Shown: positions 1-5,697, numbered from the stretch's first letter. The stretch is 7,130 nucleotides of DNA from Aquirhabdus sp. (GCA_030150595.1 JASLFQ010000273.1:1-7130), one strand, 5' to 3'. Notes: generated by a model from the letters alone, not told the origin. Program-made: numbers and translations.

Positions 1-119
1 CCTAGTGCCTCTGCGAGTGGTGCTGGGTACCAGACAATAAATACTAGTGCCAATGCACAGGCTGCTAAAATCATAGAGCCAATTAGATGGATGAGAAATG
101 CTTTAATCCGAGCGGGCAT
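1..119 (-). CDS. tfpZ: TfpX/TfpZ-family type IV pilin accessory protein, N-terminal part (runs off the left edge)
   Basis: Reading leftwards from the ATG at 119, 39 codons stay open to the window edge. The peptide begins MPARIKAFLIHLIGS and continues into one hydrophobic membrane helix ending VFIVWYPAPLAEAL. The opening R-I-K-A-F-L-x-H-L and the post-helix W-Y-P-x-P-L-x-x-A are what I recognise as the start of the TfpX/TfpZ family of inner-membrane pilin accessory proteins. These are encoded beside pilin genes in some Pseudomonas and Moraxellaceae strains and affect pilin assembly or export; the mechanism is poorly defined. No ATG lies upstream in frame before a stop (TAG at 143-141), and the only alternative is a TTG at 134. 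The ribosome binding site is weak (GAG about 10 bases upstream). It begins 80 bp after the O-glycosyltransferase stop, third in the pilin cluster. The family call rests on the N-terminus only. Confidence 0.75.
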   Translation of the reverse strand, partial: MPARIKAFLIHLIGSMILAACALALVFIVWYPAPLAEAL

Positions 120-166
120 GACGATGATTCTCAAGGGGGACTATCGTTTACAAAATACTAATTAAG

Positions 167-203
167 ATGAAGTTACTAGTCTGTATAAGCAAGGTAACTT
201 CAT
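167..203. repeat. 10-bp perfect inverted repeat spanning the ligase stop codon
   Basis: The arms ATGAAGTTAC (167-176) and GTAACTTCAT (194-203) are perfect reverse complements around a 17-base loop. The right arm includes the TGA stop of the O-glycosyltransferase (202-200). On the minus-strand transcript the hairpin is followed by an imperfect U-rich stretch (CTTAATTAGTATTTTG), so it may act as a weak terminator, an attenuator before tfpZ, or a 3'-end stabiliser. On the plus strand it is followed by five T, but I see no plus-strand gene that would need a terminator. Confidence 0.55.
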
Positions 204-1909
204 TTTTGTTTAGGTAGCTCTGGATGATTCCCCTGAGTTGCATAGAGCTGTTGTTGTAGTGCAATTACTTCCTGCGCCGTAAAGTTAAAAGCTTCTTCCC
301 CAAAAAGTATTTTGACATATTCCAGCTGTTGAATGGCTAGTTTTGGCTGATTGTTGACAGCTAGAGCTGTCGCATAAATACATAGGTGTGCTGGGCTAGG
401 ATAACGATAGGAAATTTCACGCATCCATTCGAGCTGTTGTGCGGTCATGCCTGGCGCTGGCTGGGTTACATCCATGCGCTCTTCATCAGCTAATTGAGTT
501 AAGAAGAGCGTTTTATTCGCGACGAGTGTTGTTTTTGGGATATATCGTGTTTGCAAAACTTTATCTAAATAGACATTGTGTGGATGGATTCTACTGAGCT
601 CTAGAACGATGCGAATCAGAAAAAGTGTACCGACTGAAAAAAAAGTGGCAAATACTGCTGGTGGTAAAACAAATTGTGAATACGGTTCTCGTTGAACCAG
701 CAAGCGTTGTTCGCCATTGACTGCCCCAAGCATGAAACCTACGGGCAATAGAAAGTAGGCGTATAGTAGCGGAAGCTCTAACATACTATGTATTAGAACA
801 AAACTGATGGCTAGGAGGGAAAACGTGCTTTCTAAGCTGCGGGCACCTTGTATTAGTCGATATAACCAGACTACTGCGAATATAATAATTACTCCGCCCA
901 AAATTGGACCATTCCAAATGAGCAAGTCAAGCAAGATATTGTGACTTGAATCTGTAAGTATTGGAACGGGGAAGTAATTAGATACTGCGATTTGGGTTAT
1001 TGATACTTGATTCCAGCCGTAACCCCATAAAGGTCCATGTATGATCGCAAGACCAAATTGATGCCATAAAGCTAATCGCGCCGAATCGTTATCATGTCGC
1101 ACTAAATTAAATTGTCCAAAATCTAGGATATTGCTAAAGAAAGGAAGGCTAACTATAAAAAACAAGTAAATTCCCATCCAACCCGCTATAGCAGGCCATG
1201 TTAAGCGTTGTTTGATGAATTTTCCTTTCCAAATGCACCAAATCAGTAGGAAGATGGCATCAATCCAAGGTGTGGCTGAACGTGTTAGAGCAACTCCGAA
1301 TATTAAAAACACTGTCAGAAAACTGCTAGCAACGACACCGATCAGTCTTCGTTCAAATAAATAAAACACACTAGCAATGCCCATGCAAAGTAGCGTTGCG
1401 AGATTGTTGGGTTGACCTAGGTTCCCATTTGGTCTTTTACCAAAAGTGACAAAATAAGATTCAAGGTAGTTATCACCATCTTGCAGAAGTAACCATTGAC
1501 GGATTGCGATCCAAGTTGATGCAACTGTGACGACAATCAGCATGATGCTCAGTAGAGTGTACAAGCGTCGTTTGGTTGCTTCATCATAGGCTAAATTGTG
1601 GCCAACTAGGATAGCAAGGGCTAATCCCATTACATAGCAAAAAACAATTAACGCATCCCCAAAGAAATAAACAATGCCCAATGTCCACTGTAATACAGGA
1701 ATGACTGCAACAGCACCCACTAGCCATACAATAGATGGCACCTGGATAGGTTTTTTGAGGATAAGTGGACACAGAAGTAATAGAGCCAAAAAAGCACTTG
1801 CGTCATTATAAGCAGATCCCCAAGGTAGCATGTGAAGTGGAATCATCCATGCGAGTAGAAGCGAACAACACGATAGTCCGACGATAGTCATTGTAAGTGG
1901 TTTATTCAT
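200..1909 (-). CDS. pglL: PglL/TfpO-family pilin O-oligosaccharyltransferase
   Basis: A 569-residue inner-membrane protein expected to transfer a lipid-linked glycan en bloc to Ser/Thr of secreted proteins on the periplasmic side. It has about 12 hydrophobic segments across residues ~8-435, then a soluble C-terminal region of ~135 residues, the architecture of PglL ligases with a C-terminal Wzy_C_2-like domain. Diagnostic motifs are GKRPNGNLGQPNNLATLL at ~157-174 (the conserved G-Q-P-N), RxALW...GPLWGYGWNQ at ~278-301, DSSHNILLDLLIWNG at ~320-334, whose His belongs to the Wzy_C/ligase motif, and HSMLELPLLYAYFLLPVG at ~374-391. I chose the ATG at 1909: AAGG at 1920-1917 sits seven bases upstream, better spaced than for the in-frame TTG at 1912. 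It lies directly downstream of a pilin gene, so a dedicated pilin ligase (TfpO/PglL-ComP type) is the likeliest role; a general protein O-ligase is the alternative. A WaaL or Wzy function is less likely because of the G-Q-P-N and HSMLE motifs. Confidence 0.9.
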   Translation of the reverse strand: MNKPLTMTIVGLSCCSLLLAWMIPLHMLPWGSAYNDASAFLALLLLCPLILKKPIQVPSIVWLVGAVAVIPVLQWTLGIVYFFGDALIVFCYVMGLALAILVGHNLAYDEATKRRLYTLLSIMLIVVTVASTWIAIRQWLLLQDGDNYLESYFVTFGKRPNGNLGQPNNLATLLCMGIASVFYLFERRLIGVVASSFLTVFLIFGVALTRSATPWIDAIFLLIWCIWKGKFIKQRLTWPAIAGWMGIYLFFIVSLPFFSNILDFGQFNLVRHDNDSARLALWHQFGLAIIHGPLWGYGWNQVSITQIAVSNYFPVPILTDSSHNILLDLLIWNGPILGGVIIIFAVVWLYRLIQGARSLESTFSLLAISFVLIHSMLELPLLYAYFLLPVGFMLGAVNGEQRLLVQREPYSQFVLPPAVFATFFSVGTLFLIRIVLELSRIHPHNVYLDKVLQTRYIPKTTLVANKTLFLTQLADEERMDVTQPAPGMTAQQLEWMREISYRYPSPAHLCIYATALAVNNQPKLAIQQLEYVKILFGEEAFNFTAQEVIALQQQLYATQGNHPELPKQK

Positions 1910-1974
1910 CAACGGACCTTATTTATATTTATGAGTTCTTTTAAAAAGCGACTCTTGCCTGAGTGGAATGAAAA

Positions 1975-2003
1975 TACGACAAAACGGTTTTTAATCTGTC
2001 GTA
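1975..2003. repeat. 7-bp inverted repeat downstream of the pilin terminator
   Basis: TACGACA (1975-1981) and TGTCGTA (1997-2003) form a perfect 7-bp stem with a 15-base loop. Read on the minus strand, the stem is followed by TTTTC, so it could be a second, weaker terminator behind the main pilin terminator. It could also be a processing signal or operator ahead of the ligase gene, whose start is about 65 bp further on. Confidence 0.4.
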
Positions 2004-2006
2004 AAT

Positions 2007-2036
2007 AAAAAACCCCATGATATCATGAGGTTTTTT
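2007..2036 (-). terminator. Rho-independent terminator after the pilin gene (symmetric)
   Basis: AAAAAACC (2007-2014) pairs with GGTTTTTT (2029-2036). After one C/A mismatch, CATG (2016-2019) pairs with CATG (2024-2027) around an ATAT loop. On the minus strand the stem runs into TTTTTTATTT, an intrinsic terminator about 25 bases after the pilin stop. The A/T flanks make it nearly symmetric, so it could also work on the plus strand. It separates a presumably abundant pilin mRNA from the ligase and tfpZ, which must then depend on read-through or their own promoter. Confidence 0.85.
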
Positions 2037-2060
2037 ACATGCTTATGGCTTGTGCGAGGC

Positions 2061-2495
2061 TTATTTGATCGCGCCAGGGATGTATTTTGCTGCTAGAGTT
2101 GTAGTAGTTGTAAGGCTTTGACCCAATGAACCATTTGATCCAACGTCCAGTGCCAAAACTTTGTTTGCGATTGCTGGTGATACGCCAGCTGCCAAATATG
2201 TACCTTTAATTGTACATACGCCTGATGCAGTTGGAGCAGCCGCAATGATTAGAACGGTTGAGTATTTACCAACGATAGAATCTTGTGCTGTAGTACTTGC
2301 TGATGAACAAACGCCTGATTGTAGGTTGTCAGCAACGTTTGTTTTTAGGCCGTCTGCAAGCGATACAACTTCAGATGCTTGTGAGCGAGCGATGTAATCT
2401 TGGTATGCTGGGATTGCGATAGCTGCCAAGATGCCGATGATCGCGATAACAATCATCAATTCGATTAAGGTGAAACCCTTTTGTACTGTATTCAT
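2061..2495 (-). CDS. pilA: Type IVa major pilin (PilA/ComP-like) precursor
   Basis: A 144-residue prepilin. The leader MNTVQKG is cut by PilD after Gly7, giving a 137-residue mature pilin starting [18 protein letters not shown]. Phe1 (N-methylated in the family) and Glu5 (needed for fibre assembly) are present, followed by the hydrophobic helix and the [12 protein letters not shown] stretch typical of type IVa pilins. The variable head has only two cysteines, mature C56 and C87, which probably pair in the alpha-beta loop and first strand. The Cys pair that closes the C-terminal D-region in most pilins of this class is absent; the tail instead reads [18 protein letters not shown]. The C-terminal residue is Lys, not the terminal Ser used by TfpO of group I Pseudomonas aeruginosa pilins. 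I chose the ATG at 2495, not one 11 codons upstream, because AGGAGAG precedes it with good spacing and it gives the usual short leader. It has a sigma-54-type promoter upstream, a terminator downstream, and the O-glycosyltransferase next. Confidence 0.95.
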   Translation of the reverse strand: MNTVQKGFTLIELMIVIAIIGILAAIAIPAYQDYIARSQASEVVSLADGLKTNVADNLQSGVCSSASTTAQDSIVGKYSTVLIIAAAPTASGVCTIKGTYLAAGVSPAIANKVLALDVGSNGSLGQSLTTTTTLAAKYIPGAIK

Positions 2496-2554
2496 TTTTT
2501 TAACTCTCCTAGGAAATAGAATGATCAACTTACGCTGATCCTGACTATCCTATC

Positions 2555-2570
2555 GCAAAGTACGTGCCAA
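2555..2570 (-). promoter_or_regulatory. Sigma-54 (RpoN) -24/-12 promoter of the pilin gene
   Basis: On the minus strand the sequence is TTGGCACG-TACT-TTGC, matching the RpoN consensus YTGGCACG-N4-TTGC at every fixed position. The -24 GG is at 2568-2567 and the -12 GC at 2556-2555, which places transcription start near 2543 and gives a leader of about 48 bases before the pilin ATG. RpoN-dependent pilin transcription activated by PilS/PilR is established in Pseudomonas and related bacteria; its use here is inferred from the element and its position. Confidence 0.92.
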
Positions 2571-2656
2571 TTTCTAGATGTAATTTAAAGTATTTTATTA
2601 TTAATAGCTTGCAATCTTATCTGGTTTTTAAGAATTAATAATGCTATCTAATTTGA

Positions 2657-2671
2657 TGACGTTTTTTGTCA
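2657..2671. promoter_or_regulatory. Candidate activator (PilR-like) site: TGAC-N7-GTCA palindrome
   Basis: TGAC (2657-2660) and GTCA (2668-2671) form a short palindrome around GTTTTTT, centred about 120 bp upstream of the inferred pilin transcription start. That distance suits an enhancer-binding activator of sigma-54 promoters, and PilR sites in Pseudomonas contain TGTC-type half sites. Such short half sites arise easily by chance, so this is a candidate only. Confidence 0.3.
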
Positions 2672-2834
2672 CGAAGTGCTCAATTTTGCGTCTTGCTTGG
2701 CATTTCTTGGGCTCTATATATTTAGTCTACGGTATGCAGTCTCTCTAATCATATTCAATGGCTCTATGCGTATTAATGCACTGTACAACAATAAAAGTGC
2801 AATAAAGTGAGACGTTGATTCGGGAGCTAAGTCT

Positions 2835-3365
2835 TTAGTCGGAAAGTAGGGCGACTTGATTCACGTAGTTTTCTAATGCTTGCAACATTTCATTGATTTC
2901 AAGTTCGGATACTTGTTCGACCTGGGATTTCTGTACGCGCATGACATGCTGACGTAAGGTATGGCGTTCCGCTGCGGGAAATTGGCGAACGAAATCATTC
3001 AATGCGCCATCACCTTGGGCGACTAATCGATCGACCCAACGTGTAAGCTGAGCTTGTTTTTTTGCGGGTTGTTTGTGGTTCAGTGCTGCTAGGATGTCAC
3101 TCTCATTTTCGCGCTTGAGTAACTTGGCAAGTAACTGTGATTGACGGCGACGTGCTTCGAAACTGGGTATACGCGACATCTCAAGCAAATTGAAGATTAA
3201 GACTTCATTCACAGGAAGTGCTTCAATTTTTTCACGTGGAAGAGCTGCCAGTTTTTCACCTAATAACTGAAGACGAGCCATGGCTTTCTTTTGTTCGGTT
3301 TTACTTGGTCGACCTTCGAGATCTTCAAAGTCCAGTGTATCAGGGGAGTGTGGTTTTTTACGCAT
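2835..3365 (-). CDS. darP: DarP/YjgA-family (DUF615) ribosome maturation factor
   Basis: A 176-residue, highly charged cytoplasmic protein rich in helix-forming residues. It is recognised as YjgA (renamed DarP) from GRPSKTEQKKAMARLQLLGEKLAALP at residues ~18-43, the ARRRQSQLLAKLLKRE block at ~71-86, and FPAAERHTLRQHVMRVQK near ~129-146, which matches the family's F/W-P-x-A-D/E-R-x-x-L-R-x-x-x-R element. E. coli DarP is about 183 residues and binds late 50S precursors, promoting peptidyl transferase centre maturation. The start at 3365 gives family-like length, but I see no good ribosome binding site before it. It follows ptsO after a 134-bp gap without a recognisable terminator, so it may be co-transcribed with rapZ-ptsO or have its own weak promoter. 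Confidence 0.88.
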   Translation of the reverse strand: MRKKPHSPDTLDFEDLEGRPSKTEQKKAMARLQLLGEKLAALPREKIEALPVNEVLIFNLLEMSRIPSFEARRRQSQLLAKLLKRENESDILAALNHKQPAKKQAQLTRWVDRLVAQGDGALNDFVRQFPAAERHTLRQHVMRVQKSQVEQVSELEINEMLQALENYVNQVALLSD

Positions 3366-3499
3366 AGTGTGCTTTGTATGTGTTCTTTAATGATGGATGT
3401 GGTTTTAGCATCAGAAGTAAACCCCACGCTTTACAGTAATGCGGTAAACCCTCTTAGAAAAAGGAGTGCGCGATTGTACTGTGCGGAGGAGGGGTATTT

Positions 3500-3796
3500 T
3501 TACTCGGCTTCGTGAAATTTCGCTGAAAACAAGTCGCGTATTGCTGCGTGTGCTCTGTCTTGGTCTGAACCGTGTACAACAAGACGGAGTTTAGTACCTT
3601 TACCCGCGCCAAGCATCAGCAGAGCCATGATGTTCTTTGCATCGACCAGTGATTCACCATGACCAATTTTAATGTCACAGCGATGGCGTGAAGTAACCTC
3701 GATCAGTTTGCCACATGCACGTGCATGTAAGCCGAGCTTATTCACCACGTCTAGTGTGGTATCGATAGGTGTTGTCTCTGATCCAGATGTTGTCAT
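3500..3796 (-). CDS. ptsO: NPr, HPr-family phosphocarrier of the nitrogen PTS
   Basis: A 98-residue HPr-fold protein that would accept phosphate from EI-Ntr (PtsP) and pass it to EIIA-Ntr (PtsN), a regulatory relay rather than sugar uptake. The active-site motif KLGLHARA places the phosphorylated histidine at residue 24. The second conserved block, DAKNIMALLMLGAGKGTKL (residues 52-70), is NPr-like. Asn55 lies at the position of HPr Ser46 (offset of nine, as for the His), so there is no regulatory serine for an HPr kinase. I placed the start at the ATG at 3796, which overlaps the rapZ TGA as ATGA and gives a family-like length. A further 14 codons upstream are open, but they lie inside rapZ. 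There is no clear ribosome binding site of its own, so translation is probably coupled to rapZ. Confidence 0.92.
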   Translation of the reverse strand: MTTSGSETTPIDTTLDVVNKLGLHARACGKLIEVTSRHRCDIKIGHGESLVDAKNIMALLMLGAGKGTKLRLVVHGSDQDRAHAAIRDLFSAKFHEAE

Positions 3797-4644
3797 GACC
3801 AATATTTTAATTCGCGATGTAAGGTTTGAGTGGGCCACTGTGCTTTCAGCGCATCAGCAAGTCGATTGACCAAGTAGACCGATCGATGCTGACCGCCTGT
3901 ACAACCAATCGCTACGGTGAGGTAGTGACGATGACTTGCAGCAAATACTGGAAGCCATTTTAACAGAAATGTGAGGATATCATTGTACATTTCGTTAACA
4001 TCTGTGTTGCTATTCAGAAAATCTTGAACTTCAATATCCATGCCCGTCAGTGCACGTAAATCAGGTTGCCAATGTGGATTGGGCAAATGTCGTACGTCAA
4101 ACATAAAGTCAGCATCAAGCGGGACGCCGCGCTTGTAGCCAAATGATTGTAATATCAATATCATACGTTCATTTTGCCCTGTCTTGACGGATAGGGTATG
4201 TTGTAGTTCGTGGACGTTGAGATTACTAGTATCTAAAGTAAGTGTGGCATGTCTGGCAATTCCTGACAGCAAGGATTCTTCTGCTTGCAGTGCTTCGCTG
4301 ATCGTGTTGTATCGATCGGATAGCGGATGACGTCGCCTTGTCGCGCCGTAACGTGCAAGCAGCACATCGTCACGCGCATTCAAGAAGATGACTTCGATTT
4401 CGCCGTGCTGACGGAGTTGCTCCAAAATGTCTTCAAATTGCATGAGGTCGGAGTGTGGCGTGCGCACGTCTACGCCAAGTGCGAGCATATCAATATTATT
4501 TTGTGCATCAAGTTTAGCGACAATTTCGGGCAGCAGTGCCAAAGGCAAATTATCTATACAGTAATAGCCAAGGTCTTCCAGCATATGCAGTGTAGAGCTT
4601 TTGCCAGCGCCTGAACGACCAGAAACAATGAGTAGTTTTTTCAC
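3793..4644 (-). CDS. rapZ: RapZ (YvcJ family) P-loop nucleotide-binding RNase adapter protein
   Basis: A 283-residue cytoplasmic protein (E. coli RapZ has 284). The Walker A motif GRSGAGKS is at residues 9-16, followed by the family signature GYYCIDNLPLALLPE (~26-40). The C-terminal domain carries GCTGGQHRSV at 247-256, the conserved ligand-binding block. In E. coli RapZ senses glucosamine-6-phosphate and presents the small RNA GlmZ to RNase E, and the basic extreme C-terminus contributes to RNA binding. Here the tail reads LHRELKYWS, with little of that basic cluster, so the GlmY/GlmZ role may not apply. The start codon is GTG at 4644: the codon before it is ATT, and a TAA precedes that in frame, so no longer start exists. 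No strong ribosome binding site is visible. A terminator separates it from panC, and it overlaps ptsO by four bases. Confidence 0.95.
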   Translation of the reverse strand: MKKLLIVSGRSGAGKSSTLHMLEDLGYYCIDNLPLALLPEIVAKLDAQNNIDMLALGVDVRTPHSDLMQFEDILEQLRQHGEIEVIFLNARDDVLLARYGATRRRHPLSDRYNTISEALQAEESLLSGIARHATLTLDTSNLNVHELQHTLSVKTGQNERMILILQSFGYKRGVPLDADFMFDVRHLPNPHWQPDLRALTGMDIEVQDFLNSNTDVNEMYNDILTFLLKWLPVFAASHRHYLTVAIGCTGGQHRSVYLVNRLADALKAQWPTQTLHRELKYWS

Positions 4645-4678
4645 AATTTAGTTTTCGCAATAGACTGTTATGATTTTA

Positions 4679-4708
4679 AGTATTAACTGTACATCTGTTC
4701 GCGGTCAA
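4679..4708 (-). promoter_or_regulatory. Candidate sigma-70 promoter for rapZ-ptsO
   Basis: On the minus strand TTGACC (4708-4703) matches five of six -35 bases. AATACT (4684-4679), 18 bases on, matches four of six -10 bases. Transcription would begin near 4672, about 28 bases before the rapZ GTG. A separate promoter is expected because a terminator ends the panC transcript just upstream. Several A/T-rich alternatives for the -10 exist nearby. Confidence 0.4.
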
Positions 4709-4717
4709 AAAACACTG

Positions 4718-4744
4718 ATTAACATATTTTTAATGATTGTTAAT
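4718..4744. repeat. 6-bp inverted repeat ATTAAC-N15-GTTAAT upstream of the rapZ promoter
   Basis: ATTAAC (4718-4723) and GTTAAT (4739-4744) are perfect reverse complements, about ten bases upstream of the candidate -35 of rapZ. The position suits an activator or repressor site. The arms are AT-rich and short, so chance is a real possibility. Confidence 0.3.
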
Positions 4745-4768
4745 GAAGAAATATAGTATTAGATGAAT

Positions 4769-4805
4769 AAAAAACTCCCGAACAAAACGCATTTTGGCGG
4801 GAGTT
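4769..4805 (-). terminator. Rho-independent terminator after panC
   Basis: AACTCCCG (4773-4780) pairs perfectly with CGGGAGTT (4798-4805), and an inner CAAAA/TTTTG stem extends the hairpin with a one-base offset. On the minus strand the stem is followed directly by TTTTTT (the stem's last two bases plus the A-run at 4769-4774), then ATTC. It begins 26 bases after the panC stop and closes the folK-panB-panC unit. Confidence 0.9.
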
Positions 4806-4830
4806 AATCAGAGTTTCCAAGGGAACGATG

Positions 4831-5697
4831 TTATTCGTCGGAAGCTTTGGCAATCGTCAGATTGTCGATAAGTCTGGTTTTCCCAATCTTTGCGGCAACC
4901 AAAACAACCCATTTCGTTCCTAGTTTATCCGCTGGACTTAAATCTGGATTACGGATTTCCACATAGTCGACCACGAATTTCTGCGCTTCAAGTGTTCTGC
5001 GTCCTTGCTTGGCGAGTGCAACGAAGTCTAATTTGTTTTGATCAGCCGTCGCTAATATCTGCTGTTGGATGTGTTGCATCGTCGCGTAGATCGCAGGTGC
5101 GAGGGCTAGTTCATTTTCAGACAAATAGCCGTTGCGTGAGCTGAGTGCGAGACCATTTTCAGCACGAACAGTCGGTACGCCAATGACATCAATGTCAAAA
5201 CAAAGATCGCGGGCAACGTGGCGAATAATCGCGAGCTGTTGATAATCTTTTTCGCCAAACAATGCAACGTTGGGTTGGACGATATTGAACAGTTTGGTCA
5301 CGACAGTGGCAACGCCAGTGAAGTGTCCTGCACGGCTATTACCACAGAGATCATTGGCTAAAGCATCCACTTGAACGGTTGTTTTCTGTGGTTCAGTCCC
5401 GTAAATTTCTTCGATACTTGGTGCAAAAAGAATGTCACATTTTGCTTCCGCAAGTAGATTGCTGTCTGCTTCAAAAGTACGTGGATAGCTTGCAAAGTCT
5501 TCACCAGCACCAAATTGAGTTGGATTGACAAAGATACTGACGACTACGACATCACAGCGTTGATGCGCTTCTTGTACAAGTTTCAGATGACCTTCATGCA
5601 AATTGCCCATCGTGGCAACAAAGCCGATGCTTTTACGGCTCGCACGCACTGGCGTCAGTGCGGCATGCAGACCTTGAATGGTGACTTCGGTTCTCAT
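4831..5697 (-). CDS. panC: Pantothenate synthetase (pantoate--beta-alanine ligase)
   Basis: A 288-residue cytoplasmic enzyme that joins pantoate and beta-alanine with ATP, through a pantoyl-adenylate, to make pantothenate (vitamin B5, precursor of coenzyme A). It is a cytidylyltransferase-like Rossmann fold enzyme. Visible motifs are TMGNLHEGH at 29-37 (the HxGH nucleotide-binding element), FVNPTQF at 56-62, [10 protein letters not shown] at 124-133, GEKDYQQL at 148-155 and ALSSRN at 183-188 (the KMSKS-like ATP loop). Length is normal for the family (E. coli about 283). The ATG at 5697 is preceded by GAGAG with seven-base spacing. It follows panB by 39 bp without a terminator, so the two are very probably co-transcribed; a terminator follows it. 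Beta-alanine must come from panD or another route not seen here. Confidence 0.97.
   Translation of the reverse strand: MRTEVTIQGLHAALTPVRASRKSIGFVATMGNLHEGHLKLVQEAHQRCDVVVVSIFVNPTQFGAGEDFASYPRTFEADSNLLAEAKCDILFAPSIEEIYGTEPQKTTVQVDALANDLCGNSRAGHFTGVATVVTKLFNIVQPNVALFGEKDYQQLAIIRHVARDLCFDIDVIGVPTVRAENGLALSSRNGYLSENELALAPAIYATMQHIQQQILATADQNKLDFVALAKQGRRTLEAQKFVVDYVEIRNPDLSPADKLGTKWVVLVAAKIGKTRLIDNLTIAKASDE

Larger units (their letters stand above)
2496..2834. other. 339-bp AT-rich control region upstream of the pilin gene, no convincing gene
   Basis: This stretch separates yjgA from the pilin gene. It holds the pilin ribosome binding site (AGGAGA, 2510-2505), the -24/-12 promoter (2570-2555), a strongly AT-rich block at about 2580-2640 of the kind that often bends or binds IHF between a sigma-54 promoter and its enhancer, and a TGAC-N7-GTCA palindrome at 2657-2671. 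A 6-bp inverted repeat (TGCACT 2777-2782, AGTGCA 2796-2801) lies just after yjgA but has no T-run, so I do not call it a terminator. A 35-codon plus-strand ORF is present but unsupported. Confidence 0.7.

Noticed and set aside
2161..2397. 78-codon plus-strand ORF antisense to the pilin gene
   Set aside because: It lies wholly inside the well-supported pilin gene, has no recognisable domain or start signals, and is best explained as a shadow frame.
2496..2528. Longer pilin start 11 codons upstream
   Set aside because: It would place charged residues before the prepilin leader and ignore the strong AGGAGAG site that serves the ATG at 2495.
2641..2748. 35-codon plus-strand ORF (MLSNLMTFF..., ending VYGMQSL) divergent from the pilin gene
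   Set aside because: It is short, has no convincing ribosome binding site or promoter, and overlaps the putative pilin activator region. Its hydrophobic look is common in random AT-rich reading frames.
2777..2801. Possible terminator after yjgA (TGCACT/AGTGCA)
   Set aside because: Only six base pairs with a 13-base loop and no following T-run, so it does not meet the pattern of an intrinsic terminator.
3797..3838. Longer ptsO start within rapZ (MAHSNLTSR...)
   Set aside because: It would overlap rapZ by 46 bases and add 14 residues with no family support. The ATG overlapping the rapZ stop gives a near-normal NPr length.
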